A DNA stretch of 48,545 bases from Candidatus Woesearchaeota archaeon (GTDB taxonomy: Archaea > Nanobdellota > Nanobdellia > Woesearchaeales > GW2011-AR15). Of the stretch, positions 1 to 10,222 are shown one piece after another. The stretch spans positions 1-48,545 of the forward strand of contig JAFGRO010000037.1 in NCBI GenBank assembly GCA_016935095.1. Reading direction: 5' to 3'. How positions within the stretch are numbered: the stretch's first letter is position 1; the number at the start of each line of letters is the position of its first letter. The position numbers and the translations under genes are program-made. A model generated the notes under the pieces. That model had not been told where the DNA came from and made no database searches. It was given only the letters and a program-made list of their open reading frames with translations.

Positions 1-27
1 TAATCCTAAAGCAAATTCCATTTGCAT
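1..27 (-). CDS. 5' end of a minus-strand ORF truncated by the window edge (MQMEFALGL... or MEFALGL...)
   Basis: Reverse complement reads AACAAGGAGGTGAATGCAAATGGAATTTGCTTTAGGATTA: strong Shine-Dalgarno-like AAGGAGGTG next to ATG, ORF open to the edge. Confidence 0.4.
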
Positions 28-110
28 TCACCTCCTTGTTTTCAATAAGGAGACTAGGCTTGCTTAAGAATTCTTATTTACCTACTCTAAAAAAAGAATT
101 AACTGAAATT

Positions 111-2501
111 TCAAGGAGGCAATAATCCATCTTTTATCGCTTTTCCAACCTCTTTCATAGCTTCAGTGTATGCCTTTTTTTCCCATCTTGCTATATCTGC
201 AGCTGTTGGACCTCCCTGAATAAAATTTACTCTAATATACTCCCAAACTCCTTTTCTAATTTTTTTTAATAATTTATAAGATGCATATGGGTTCATGTAT
301 GAATCTAAGCCAAACCCTATTGCAATAGCTTCTGCAGATTCTTTGCTAAATCCATGCATTATAAGTTCTGATTTCATTTTTGAACTTGCTGAAACTCCCT
401 TTTTAAGATTAGGAATATTCATCACTATAGTATAGAGCCAAAGTATGGGGTGTTTGCTAAGATAATATCTTTTTGGATCTGTTTGCTCTTCTAATGTTAA
501 ACCTTCTTTCCTAACATACCATGTTTCACCATTTGGTCTATTTATCATTAAATAATTATTCTTAAATAAATCTTCAAGCATTGTTGCTGATTGGTTATAT
601 GCAAAAACAGGAATTTCTTCTCCAGGCTGAAGCATACCTATTAGAGAAGCATCATTTGCAAGGTTAATACATTCCCCAGATTCATTAAAAATAGGCATGG
701 TTGCTCCATCTTTAAATTTAGGCTCTTTATTCCAAATGGGTTCTTCATGACCACTTGGTACATATGCTATTATCAAGGGACCAAATTCAGATTCTGCTCC
801 TTCTATTGCAGCGCCTACATAAGTATCTCTAAATCTTGCGCCTGAAATTTGGTTTGCCAGTAATTCATCAAGTGTTAAGCTTCTATTGCCAACTCTAAAA
901 CCAAGAGGAGATTCATTCACATCAATAAAAATAGGTTTTGACATGTCTTTATCAAAAATATACCATGGACCCATGCCTTCACTATTTTCCTCAAAAATAA
1001 AAGAATTGTATTTTTCCAGAGCAGGCTGTGTTTCTAAAAAATAATATCTATAATTTCCTTTTGAATTTATGACTTTAACAACAGGCACTCTATAAACTTG
1101 AGAATCTATTATAATATCAATATATCTTGCTGGTTGCACACCCTCTTCCTTTGCAACCCTCTCTTTGAAACCTATGTCAAGTGATCCTTCTATATCAACA
1201 CCCTCTGAGTTAGTCCATGTATAATAAACAGTTGTCTTATTTTTACTTGGAAAGTCTCTGGTTTGATATGTAAATTCAAATGGAGAAATTGGTTGTGCTG
1301 TTTCAACTAATTCATTAATTGTATCAGATGTAATTCTTTCTAAAACTCTCTCATCAAAAATATAGCCTTCTGATAAAAGGTATTCAAGATAAGGATCTGT
1401 TAGTATCTGGTTTCTTGTCTCTTCATTAAGACCTGCAACACTAAAAAATCCTGTTAAATACTCTCTTAGCTCTTCTTTATTTCTAAATGATCTATCTTTT
1501 GCAACGCGTTCATAAGTATGCAAAAACGAATCAACTAATTGTTTATCTACATCAAATATCTCAGGAGAAAATATTGTTTGTATATATTGGCAGGATAACC
1601 ATATCTTATAAACATCTTCGATTTCTTCTCTTGAAAAACTAGGCTGGATTTCCTCATCTGCAAATATTAGCTGTTCAAGACCATATAATCCATTTGAAGC
1701 AAGAGATTGCTCTATTTTTTGAACAAAATTCCATATTCCATCTGCATTTTTACCAAGCGCTCTTTGCAAATACAATGCTGCTAATCTTTGTGCATTTGAA
1801 AAGCTTTCAATTGCCTTTGCTCTTCTTTCTTGCTTGTATGCTAAGCTTCCTAATAATCCATGATTAAACCATAAATTTACTAATCCATATAGACAATCAT
1901 CAAAATATTCTACAGTCAGATTAGTCCATTTAGCCTGAGACATATCATAGTAAGGTCCTATAATCTCATCAAAGCCAGGCTCAGTCTCAGCATTAGATTC
2001 ATGTCCAAATACATATATCCCTTCATTCCTATAGCTTGGTCCACTTGGTCCAATTGGCTTATCAAGGTCAATGTCCAGTGCCATGACCTTTACTTTTCTT
2101 CCTTGTACTGTTTCTTGTTGATTTCCTTCTTTCTGTGCTTTTTCATTTTCATATCGGGCATATCTCCTTGCTAATTCAGTCCATAATGCTAATTCATTAT
2201 AGTTAATTAAATCTACTCTTGCCTGCATATATACAGTATCTTCATTAAATCCTACCTCATTCAATTTTCCCAGATAGTAAATATAGTCTTCATAAGACTT
2301 ATTTATTGCACTCTCAAGTTGTTCATTTGTAAATCCTTCTGCATCTGAAGGTATATAACTTCTAATTCCTGTTGTGGCTATGTCTCCTGTAGGTTCCTTT
2401 AGTGCAGGATGAACTGGTGGACAACATCCTTCTAAAGCAAAACCTGTTATTGCCATAACACCTAATTCTAAAAATTTTCTTCTTGTAAGTCTTTTATACA
2501 T
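111..2501 (-). CDS. Large secreted Tat-type lipoprotein-like protein, unknown function
   Basis: 796 aa ORF; N-terminus MYKRLTRRKFLELGVMAITGFALEGCCPP = twin-arginine RRKFL, hydrophobic stretch, Cys lipobox-like. Confidence 0.8.
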   Translation of the reverse strand: MYKRLTRRKFLELGVMAITGFALEGCCPPVHPALKEPTGDIATTGIRSYIPSDAEGFTNEQLESAINKSYEDYIYYLGKLNEVGFNEDTVYMQARVDLINYNELALWTELARRYARYENEKAQKEGNQQETVQGRKVKVMALDIDLDKPIGPSGPSYRNEGIYVFGHESNAETEPGFDEIIGPYYDMSQAKWTNLTVEYFDDCLYGLVNLWFNHGLLGSLAYKQERRAKAIESFSNAQRLAALYLQRALGKNADGIWNFVQKIEQSLASNGLYGLEQLIFADEEIQPSFSREEIEDVYKIWLSCQYIQTIFSPEIFDVDKQLVDSFLHTYERVAKDRSFRNKEELREYLTGFFSVAGLNEETRNQILTDPYLEYLLSEGYIFDERVLERITSDTINELVETAQPISPFEFTYQTRDFPSKNKTTVYYTWTNSEGVDIEGSLDIGFKERVAKEEGVQPARYIDIIIDSQVYRVPVVKVINSKGNYRYYFLETQPALEKYNSFIFEENSEGMGPWYIFDKDMSKPIFIDVNESPLGFRVGNRSLTLDELLANQISGARFRDTYVGAAIEGAESEFGPLIIAYVPSGHEEPIWNKEPKFKDGATMPIFNESGECINLANDASLIGMLQPGEEIPVFAYNQSATMLEDLFKNNYLMINRPNGETWYVRKEGLTLEEQTDPKRYYLSKHPILWLYTIVMNIPNLKKGVSASSKMKSELIMHGFSKESAEAIAIGFGLDSYMNPYASYKLLKKIRKGVWEYIRVNFIQGGPTAADIARWEKKAYTEAMKEVGKAIKDGLLPP

Positions 2502-2510
2502 TTTATTTAC

Positions 2511-5500
2511 CTATCTAATTAAATTAATATATTCCAAACCATTAAGTGAAGAGAGTGCAAAAGGATCTAGTGATAAATCATATTTTACAGAAAGTGATAT
2601 AATTTTTTGCAGAATTGCAGCATCTGGCCAAATTGGTGCAACAGCCATTAAAATCTCACCAAGAGCAGCATGTGCTGCAAGATAACCAACTAAAAATAAT
2701 GTATCTTTTAGGCCGCCTGCGTTCCAGAGTCTTGTAAGGAAAGGTTTTGTATTTACAATACTCAACTCTTCTTTTGGAATAGCAAGAGCAACACTATGGT
2801 CCTTGCCTCTTAAAAAGTGAGTGAATACTTCATTTATATAAGACCAAATACCTTCTCCTTGATTTTGATCAGGTCTGCCTACCATTCCTACTACTGCATA
2901 TTCATTACCCTCTGTATCTTTTATTAGTTCCACACTATTTCCAAAAAGATAAGATTTTGACAATAAAGGAATTGCTTCATCTCTATTATCTATATAAGTT
3001 GATAAAGGAATTGAACCTATATTACTATAGAGCCATTCTCCTCCTGAAATATGATGCCATGAAGTTGGGCTGTCCATATTACTGGCAAGTATATGCAAAT
3101 TGACTTCTTTTCTTTCCACTGGATCAATCTGGCCTTTGAAATTATTAATCTCAGTATCAGCAGGCAAGCCAACTGCCCAGTAATGCGTTCGCGGACTTGG
3201 AGTCATCATGCTTTCATATAGTGCTTTTCTTATGAAAGGATTTGGCAATGAAGCATATCTATCTCCTCCTCGAATTCTTGTTGCCTGTCCTGTTGCTATA
3301 AGCCTTAATAAATCTCCTATTGCTGTAAAATCAGGTGAATATAATCCTGGAAGCAATCTTAACTCAGGACCAAATAACTGATTAAATCTATCACTTGACA
3401 TCTCTGTATGTCTGAAAATAGGTTCTCCTCCAGGATCCTCCATCTCACCATTCCACCATGAAAAATATTCAGTTCCATCATCTGATCTTTGAACTGCTCC
3501 AAGCCTTCTTTCATAACTTCCATCCTTTTCCTTTTTAGGAAATGATGCTATTCTAATAAAATCTTGATTGCCATTTAACTCAATATTTTGATAATTTGTA
3601 CAATCAACATCATCTCGACATGAAGACCATAAATTAGAATGCGAAGGGATTGTAGTCTCAGTAATTTTAACTTTTCCAACCTTAAACTTACATGCATCTT
3701 CTCCTTCTTCACTAAATTTAATCTTTTCCCCTGTCTCTTTATCTATAACATGCCATGCGCTTGTATTATGTGAATAAGGCTTTGTAAAATTTATTGGATT
3801 GCCACTTTCATCTACTATAATTACATCTCTTGTTTCAAGCTTGTATGATTTTTGATACCATGCATGCTCACCTGGAACTCTGTATGTATACTCTGCTGTA
3901 CCATCAGCTCTCTGAACTAATGTAACATCATCTTCTTTAGATTTATACAAAGTAATTTCCTTTATTCTGCCAACCCAGTTAAGACTTTCAATTATCTGAT
4001 CTGCAAACGCATTAAGAGCATCATTATCATGCAATTTATTTACAAAACTTCTTAAGTTATTTTCTGCATCAATTACTAAATCATCTACTGACTTATCTTT
4101 TGGAAGTGTAATTTTTCCTTCATTCAATAGTTGCTGGTATTTCTGCTTAAGTGTCTCACTAAATCTTTCATCATTAAGATAAGCATTAATTAATCCAGTT
4201 TCTTCTAGATATTTTAACATTATTTCAATAGGTTCCCTTATTGTTTCTCTTAATGCATCTTCATTAAAACCACCTTGTTTGTAAACAAGATCCTCTAGCA
4301 CAAGTCTTGGAAGAATATTAAGACCAAACAATTCAATAGTTAAATCTTCTTCAGTAAGACCATATTCTGATAAATAAACTCTATATGCTGAATCCAAATC
4401 AGCGTATCCATGATTTTCAATCAATTCTGATTTTTTAGCAGGCAGCCAGTTTCTTTCAAAATCTCCTTTATCAGGATGATACTCAGTAAGATAGAAATTA
4501 CTGTAAAGTATAGACCTTTCAAAATTAAAAGCATCCATTGTAGTTCTAGTAATATCATACTGATCAACCATTTGCGTAGCTAATTTTGCTATTTCATCAG
4601 GAGAATCAGCAAGGCTCCTATCTCTAGTTATGACACGAGCAGCAGGATGTGAAATGCAAATAGGATTGTTTGTTCCTAGAGTAAAAGGACTCTTGCCAAA
4701 TTTGTCATCATAAATTCCCGTATCAACAGAGCATGTTGTATCAGACAATTCCATTTCAAAACTATGGGCTTCTTCATTAACTCCAAAAGTATATAACATC
4801 TTGGATAATTCATCAACTGACTTTAAAGGGATTTTATCACCACAACTTAAAAGAACAGACCATTCTCCTTCTTCTGTATCGGCTATTAAAGGTCTTTTTA
4901 AAAGACTAAATCCATAATAATAATCTCCTGTGTCTATTTTTGACCTATAAAATACTCCTGGAACATTTTCATAAATACCACCATGAGAAGTATCTTTTAG
5001 ATTTACAAATGCTGTTCCAATTATTTCATCAGAAGTTGTAGGGATTAAGGCTGAACCTTGGTACCAATTATCATCGCAATTTTGCCATTCACAATCAATC
5101 CATTTATAAGAGAGATTATTTGGTCTCTCTGCTTTCATAAATATATGCTTCTCAGATCCAATAAAATTTGAAAACACACTATTATAAAAATCAAACCAAC
5201 TATTTCCATCAGGATCTTCTCTGTAAACTTCTGCATAAGCCCAATTAAAAACTGCGCTTGAATCATAATCTTTTCCAACTGACTTAAAAAAACTGGCTAA
5301 TGCTTCTTCTAATATTAAAACACTGGAATAATCATGAAATGCTGCTTTTTCTATTCTAGAACGTGTTGCCTCATCTAAGGGTTCATATAATAACCTGTCT
5401 TCAAGAAATCTCACTCTATAAGAGCTTATCATTAAATTATTTAATATTGAAACAACAGCATTATCTATATCTATTAATGAAGGAACATTGCTTTGGCTTG

Positions 5501-5909
5501 CCTCTTCACTAATAGTTATTCCAAGTGCTGAATACAGTTTAATTCTTTCTTCAGGAGAAATGTTTTGATAAAGCTTAATATTTTCAGCTTCGTCAAGCAA
5601 ACAGGATAAACCATCTGCAATACTCTGTACTTCATAGAAATGATCAACTACCTGAGCTAGTGTAACAGGAGGACGGTACATTCCTACAAGGGTATTAGTT
5701 CCAGGTAGCATATCGTCTGGATATAAAGCATCAAGAACAACATCAGAAGGAGGCACATACTCTTCTCTTGAAGGAGGTGCTTTAACACTCTCTGGTTCTC
5801 CAGTTGGACAACATCCTGCCAAAGCAGCAGCCGCTGCAGTTAAAGCACTCAATCTAAGAAACTCTCTTCTTGAAAATATTCTATCCCAGATACTCATCTT
5901 TCTCTCCAA
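2511..5909 (-). CDS. Large secreted Tat-type lipoprotein-like protein, unknown function
   Basis: 1132 aa ORF; N-terminus ...IFSRREFLRLSALTAAAAALAGCCPTGEPE (Tat motif SRREFL + LAGC lipobox); likely start at internal Met (MSIWDR, ~5897). Confidence 0.82.
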   Translation of the reverse strand: MERKMSIWDRIFSRREFLRLSALTAAAAALAGCCPTGEPESVKAPPSREEYVPPSDVVLDALYPDDMLPGTNTLVGMYRPPVTLAQVVDHFYEVQSIADGLSCLLDEAENIKLYQNISPEERIKLYSALGITISEEASQSNVPSLIDIDNAVVSILNNLMISSYRVRFLEDRLLYEPLDEATRSRIEKAAFHDYSSVLILEEALASFFKSVGKDYDSSAVFNWAYAEVYREDPDGNSWFDFYNSVFSNFIGSEKHIFMKAERPNNLSYKWIDCEWQNCDDNWYQGSALIPTTSDEIIGTAFVNLKDTSHGGIYENVPGVFYRSKIDTGDYYYGFSLLKRPLIADTEEGEWSVLLSCGDKIPLKSVDELSKMLYTFGVNEEAHSFEMELSDTTCSVDTGIYDDKFGKSPFTLGTNNPICISHPAARVITRDRSLADSPDEIAKLATQMVDQYDITRTTMDAFNFERSILYSNFYLTEYHPDKGDFERNWLPAKKSELIENHGYADLDSAYRVYLSEYGLTEEDLTIELFGLNILPRLVLEDLVYKQGGFNEDALRETIREPIEIMLKYLEETGLINAYLNDERFSETLKQKYQQLLNEGKITLPKDKSVDDLVIDAENNLRSFVNKLHDNDALNAFADQIIESLNWVGRIKEITLYKSKEDDVTLVQRADGTAEYTYRVPGEHAWYQKSYKLETRDVIIVDESGNPINFTKPYSHNTSAWHVIDKETGEKIKFSEEGEDACKFKVGKVKITETTIPSHSNLWSSCRDDVDCTNYQNIELNGNQDFIRIASFPKKEKDGSYERRLGAVQRSDDGTEYFSWWNGEMEDPGGEPIFRHTEMSSDRFNQLFGPELRLLPGLYSPDFTAIGDLLRLIATGQATRIRGGDRYASLPNPFIRKALYESMMTPSPRTHYWAVGLPADTEINNFKGQIDPVERKEVNLHILASNMDSPTSWHHISGGEWLYSNIGSIPLSTYIDNRDEAIPLLSKSYLFGNSVELIKDTEGNEYAVVGMVGRPDQNQGEGIWSYINEVFTHFLRGKDHSVALAIPKEELSIVNTKPFLTRLWNAGGLKDTLFLVGYLAAHAALGEILMAVAPIWPDAAILQKIISLSVKYDLSLDPFALSSLNGLEYINLIR

Positions 5910-5971
5910 AGTGCATAGCTACCGCTAAATCAAATGTCTAATTTTCAGTTTAAAGTATTATTATATCAAAG

Positions 5972-6415
5972 TTATTTTCTAAAATAATCTGGACTAAGTC
6001 CAAGCGCTTCTACAGCCTTTCTTACTTTGTTTTTGAGTAAATCAAAGGTATCTAGGCTCCTCTCAAAAGGCATTAGAACATAATCGAGTGCGCCTCTTCT
6101 AAGACAAGTTTTTATTTTTTCCACATGTTGTGCGTGTTCATATGCTATCCATACTCTCTCTTCTGCACTCAAATACTCCTTTATTTGTCCTAGCAAGGAT
6201 TCATAGTTCTCTGGACCAACATCAATAAGCACAAGTGCATGGTCTTTTTGCATTAATGTATCAATTGATTCTTGATCTGTTCTATATTGTACTGCATTAT
6301 ACCCCAATCCAATATAACGTTCACGTTCTCCAGTTAGATGCTCCAATGTTCCATCCTTATAGTTTGAAATAACTGCGATTGTTGTTCTCATATCTTGCAT
6401 TTTTATCACCTGCAT
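5972..6415 (-). CDS. Receiver (CheY)-like domain protein, possibly degenerate
   Basis: 147 aa; ...HALVLIDVGPENYESLL... and ...LRRGALDYVLMPFERS resemble the receiver Asp and G(A)xDYxxKPF regions, with K replaced by M. Confidence 0.55.
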   Translation of the reverse strand: MQVIKMQDMRTTIAVISNYKDGTLEHLTGERERYIGLGYNAVQYRTDQESIDTLMQKDHALVLIDVGPENYESLLGQIKEYLSAEERVWIAYEHAQHVEKIKTCLRRGALDYVLMPFERSLDTFDLLKNKVRKAVEALGLSPDYFRK

Positions 6416-6436
6416 GTATTGTTTTTTTAATTATCT

Positions 6437-6712
6437 TCAAATAATCCCAGACGCTAAATTCTCCCTTTCCAATATTCCCTCTAATACCTCAATCAGCTTA
6501 TCTGCTGTAGTTATCTGCTCAGTATTAACTTTATACACAGAAGGGTCAATTTTTATTGTGTTAAAGATTTCATTAACATGTTCTTTTGTGAGTTTTACTG
6601 AATTTTTTTTCAAATTTATTAGAAACATGTACCTCTCCAGCTTATAGTATTCAATTACATTCAGCAATTTTACAATATCAATCCTTGTTTTCATTTTATT
6701 TTTTAAGCACAA
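6437..6712 (-). CDS. Hypothetical small protein
   Basis: 91 aa ORF in the minus-strand gene run; better fit than the overlapping + strand 77 aa ORF. Confidence 0.45.
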   Translation of the reverse strand: MCLKNKMKTRIDIVKLLNVIEYYKLERYMFLINLKKNSVKLTKEHVNEIFNTIKIDPSVYKVNTEQITTADKLIEVLEGILERENLASGII

Positions 6713-6790
6713 ACTTATAATATTTGATGAGCTACATGACTAAGAAACCCCTTATTTTTCATATGTCTGATTCACTGCATTAGCTACTAA

Positions 6791-7333
6791 TTACACATAA
6801 TGGACGATTAATTTTTTCATGCCTTCGAGTCTTAAAGAGTGTATTTGAGGAGGAGCTGAATCCTCTTTCCTAACTCTGGCTAGATACTCCTCTAGTTCTC
6901 TATCCCATGAACTATTCAAAGATAAGTCTTCTTCAGATAATACACCTGATTCGATAAGTTTGTTATAAGGAGAAAACATATCTTCCATAAATCCTGTGTA
7001 AGGCAATTCTAACATATCAGAATAACCATGTTTACATAACTGAATTAATGCTTTTTCATCAATATCCCTACCGAGATAACCAACTGGATATTGTGTTGAA
7101 TATAACATAATTCCAATGCCAATTGTTTTTTGGTTTTCTCCAGTATGAATCTCCAAGGCATCCTCAAGCAACATACTGGCAAGGTTCACTAAAACTACAG
7201 AATCATGGGTTTTCTCTACTTCCCCTGGTGTTCTTGGTTCTGCTTTAATGCCATAAAAATTCTCCAGTCCATCATAAAACTTTTCATTTTTTTCATATTT
7301 AAAATCAATCAAGCCAACAGTTGTATTTTTCAT
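6791..7333 (-). CDS. Hypothetical protein, receiver-like fold suspected
   Basis: 180 aa; 4 nt overlap with upstream 61 aa ORF; pattern VVLVNLASM ... LCKHGYSDMLELPYTGFMEDMF resembles a receiver domain lacking the acceptor Asp. Confidence 0.5.
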   Translation of the reverse strand: MKNTTVGLIDFKYEKNEKFYDGLENFYGIKAEPRTPGEVEKTHDSVVLVNLASMLLEDALEIHTGENQKTIGIGIMLYSTQYPVGYLGRDIDEKALIQLCKHGYSDMLELPYTGFMEDMFSPYNKLIESGVLSEEDLSLNSSWDRELEEYLARVRKEDSAPPQIHSLRLEGMKKLIVHYV

Positions 7334-7515
7334 TTTATTTCAACCTTAATTCCTTTATGCATTTGTAACAAATAACCAATCAGCCTGTCAAATGAGCATT
7401 TTTCAACCTGCTCATATTCAATCTTTGCTTTTGCTCTCAGCAATTCTCTATATGTTTCAGACCTGATTTTAACGCTCTTAAAATCATAATTTTTGTTTTG
7501 TTTTGCTGTTTCCAT
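7330..7515 (-). CDS. Small ribbon-helix-helix/VapB-like antitoxin-type protein
   Basis: 61 aa; VKIRSETYRELLRAKAKIEYEQVEKCSFDRLIGYLLQ resembles RHH/DUF217-type antitoxins. Confidence 0.45.
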   Translation of the reverse strand: METAKQNKNYDFKSVKIRSETYRELLRAKAKIEYEQVEKCSFDRLIGYLLQMHKGIKVEIK

Positions 7516-7594
7516 TTTTGTTTCCTTTAGCCATCTTTTGTGCCAGGCGTGGAAAAAGTAGCAGGGCTCAATATATAATTCTTATCCACATATA

Positions 7595-7630
7595 TTGGTT
7601 ATATATGTATATATTTTATAATATAACCAA
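7595..7630. promoter_or_regulatory. Inverted repeat TTGGTTATAT-N16-ATATAACCAA upstream of the AbrB-PhoU gene (candidate operator)
   Basis: Perfect 10-bp arms at 7595-7604 and 7621-7630; TATA-like TTTATATA at ~7645 sits ~25 nt before ATG 7674. Confidence 0.55.
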
Positions 7631-7673
7631 AAAATAGAAACATATTTATATAACAAAATTTATAACCTAAACT

Positions 7674-8585
7674 ATGAGAAGAAAAGTTGTCCAGCACGGA
7701 CCGGCAACACTAACAATAAGCCTTCCCTCAAAATGGGTTAAAGAGAATAAGATTAAGAAGGGAGATGAGGTTGAGTTAGATGTAAAAAGCAAGGAGCTTG
7801 TAATTCTTCCTGCAGAAGAAAAAGATGAATTAAAAAAAGTTGAGATTAAGATTCCGACAAAAGAGGAATGGATGGGAAGAGCAATATTCATGTGTTATGT
7901 AAAGGGATATGATGAGATTAAAATTAAATTTAATGACCCTCTTATTTTTGACAAAATAGAAAAATTAAGTGAAGAGTTTATTGGAGTAGAAATAATAGAT
8001 CAAGAAGAAAATTTTTGTATTTTGAAAAATATTGCTCAAGAACTTGAAAATGAATTTGAATCAATTCTAAGAAAACTATTTTTTGTTATTTTACAACAAG
8101 CTGAGAAATCACATATTCATATTAAAGAAAAAGAATATAAAAAACTCGAAAGTATAAGAAAATTGGGAAAAATAAGCAATAAATATTCTTATTTTTGTCT
8201 AAGAATTATTAATAAGAAAAAGTATAACGGTTCAATGGATTCTAATGAGATTTATACAATAATATGGTTGCTTGAACAGATTTCCGATGTGTATGTCAAT
8301 ATCTGCAGATTTTTAGGAAAAGAAGCTGAATCTGACAGTAAAATCCAAGAAAATATTATTAACGTTTATAAGGATATCTTTGAAATAATTAAAGACTATT
8401 GCAATATTTTTTATTCTCAAAAAGCAGAGACATTTCTCCCAAAGTTTAAATCAAGATTAAGGAGCTTATGGAATTTAAGTGAAAAAATCAGACCAATAGA
8501 TAAAATCAATAATTATGTGTTTTTTAATATAAATCAAATTCTAATGTATATTGATCATGCAAGTATTTTTTTATATCACAGATAA
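7674..8585 (+). CDS. AbrB/SpoVT-domain PhoU-like regulator
   Basis: 303 aa; N-term MRRKVVQHGPATLTISLPSKWVKENKIKKGDEVELDV is the archaeal AbrB-PhoU signature; helical C-terminus. Confidence 0.8.
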   Translation: MRRKVVQHGPATLTISLPSKWVKENKIKKGDEVELDVKSKELVILPAEEKDELKKVEIKIPTKEEWMGRAIFMCYVKGYDEIKIKFNDPLIFDKIEKLSEEFIGVEIIDQEENFCILKNIAQELENEFESILRKLFFVILQQAEKSHIHIKEKEYKKLESIRKLGKISNKYSYFCLRIINKKKYNGSMDSNEIYTIIWLLEQISDVYVNICRFLGKEAESDSKIQENIINVYKDIFEIIKDYCNIFYSQKAETFLPKFKSRLRSLWNLSEKIRPIDKINNYVFFNINQILMYIDHASIFLYHR

Positions 8586-8603
8586 TTTTCATAAAACATA
8601 AAA

Positions 8604-10115
8604 TTAATAGGCAGCAACAGTACTTGAAGTACTAACATTTGTAGGTGAAAAAAGATGTGTATAACCAGCCTGATATGCATCTAATTCAAGTGCAGTTGAA
8701 TGGGCCTCAGCTTGTTTACGTATATTTCTTCTATAAATTTCTCCTAAAGCATCTATGCGCGCACATTGCTCAAGACGATATAGTGGAAAAGGAATAGTGC
8801 CATTATATCCTAATAGTTGAGAGTCTAAAAACATATACTCTCCAATAAGCTGTTCACAAGCCATTTCACCTACATGTAATATCCTATCTCTATATGCATC
8901 ATCGATTATGATTCCCTTACCTTTTCTAGTTCTTTCAGACCTTCTTCTTGAATCATTTGGATCAGTTAAGTAGTGTTCATCATGATATAAAATAATAGGT
9001 GCTATACTCAGACTATGTAAAAGAGCAAAATACAGTCCATCTGCTGAGGGAATCTCTTCCATTGCATGAACATCCAGCTCAGTTGGATGAGACCTTCTCT
9101 GAGAATACTCAATTAATCTTTGACCATAATTACTAACTAAAAAATTATATCTCTCAGCATATCTATCACAAAGACTTCTTAAATTATCAAGAATTGTAGT
9201 ACAATCATTACTGCATGCTGCTAAGGTTATGGTCTTGTTAAAAATATACCAGGGAAAAGTCTTCCAAACAGTTCCAAAATCAATCTTATAAACATCATCA
9301 GGAGTTAATCTGGAATTTGAAACACTCATATCTGTTTCTAATACAGGTGCTGAAACAGTTGAAGAAAAAGGTGAAAATTCACCACCTTCTGTATAAACAC
9401 CGATTATATTAGGAAGAATTTCTCTTAAAATACCTGTTTGTGAACCACCAAAACCAAGGTATCTTGGGAATCTGTCTTCTATTTTTTGCATTAATCCTTC
9501 AACTAAGGTATTCATTCCAAATGCATCAATAACACCTTCATCTTGTGGAAAAGCACACATTAAAAAATGCATCTCTGCAAGCACTTCCACTAATCGATGC
9601 AAAGAAGGTAGTATTCCATCCATTGAATCTGTTACATCACGCGCTAAAGGTGAAACTGATTCGTATGCTACAAAAGTTCCAGGCTCTCTAAAAACATCAA
9701 AATAACCTTCAATTCTAAATAGCTCTTCGGGTAATTTAAAATGGAATGTATTTTCCGGCAAAAGGCGAATAATATCTCTAACATAATTATTTACCCTTGT
9801 CTCAAAACTTGATTCTCTTTTAAGAATAATTCTATCTTCTTTAAAATCACTATCACATAGTATTTGAACCTCAAATACATCTTTATTTTTTGAATGAGTA
9901 GCTGGTTCAATTGAGAAAAAAGGGTCTTGAGTTGCAAAATCTGAATAAGGAGATTTCAAGTTACTCATCTGTCTTTTAAATGCCTTCCAGTAGTATATTC
10001 CTGAACCCTCTTTGGGATATTGGTTACCACAATAAACCATATTCATTACTGCATCTGTAACTCTATCTAACCCAGCTTTCGCTTCCCTAACCACATGTTG
10101 AATTAAGTGTGTCAT
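8604..10115 (-). CDS. Hypothetical protein (weak phosphotransferase/kinase-like resemblance)
   Basis: 503 aa ORF; DDVYKIDFGTVWKTFPWYI loosely resembles a DFG-type segment; otherwise unrecognised. Confidence 0.55.
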   Translation of the reverse strand: MTHLIQHVVREAKAGLDRVTDAVMNMVYCGNQYPKEGSGIYYWKAFKRQMSNLKSPYSDFATQDPFFSIEPATHSKNKDVFEVQILCDSDFKEDRIILKRESSFETRVNNYVRDIIRLLPENTFHFKLPEELFRIEGYFDVFREPGTFVAYESVSPLARDVTDSMDGILPSLHRLVEVLAEMHFLMCAFPQDEGVIDAFGMNTLVEGLMQKIEDRFPRYLGFGGSQTGILREILPNIIGVYTEGGEFSPFSSTVSAPVLETDMSVSNSRLTPDDVYKIDFGTVWKTFPWYIFNKTITLAACSNDCTTILDNLRSLCDRYAERYNFLVSNYGQRLIEYSQRRSHPTELDVHAMEEIPSADGLYFALLHSLSIAPIILYHDEHYLTDPNDSRRRSERTRKGKGIIIDDAYRDRILHVGEMACEQLIGEYMFLDSQLLGYNGTIPFPLYRLEQCARIDALGEIYRRNIRKQAEAHSTALELDAYQAGYTHLFSPTNVSTSSTVAAY

Positions 10116-10222
10116 ATTATTTAAACAAGTTTATAAAAAAACATTATACTATTTATAAATATTTCTATTTTTACCACTATATTGTAGAAACATTTAAATA
10201 TAATTACAAAATTATTAATCAA

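Noticed and set aside
6414-6647. + strand 77 aa ORF
   Set aside because: Antisense to the more plausible 91 aa minus-strand ORF and lacking recognisable features
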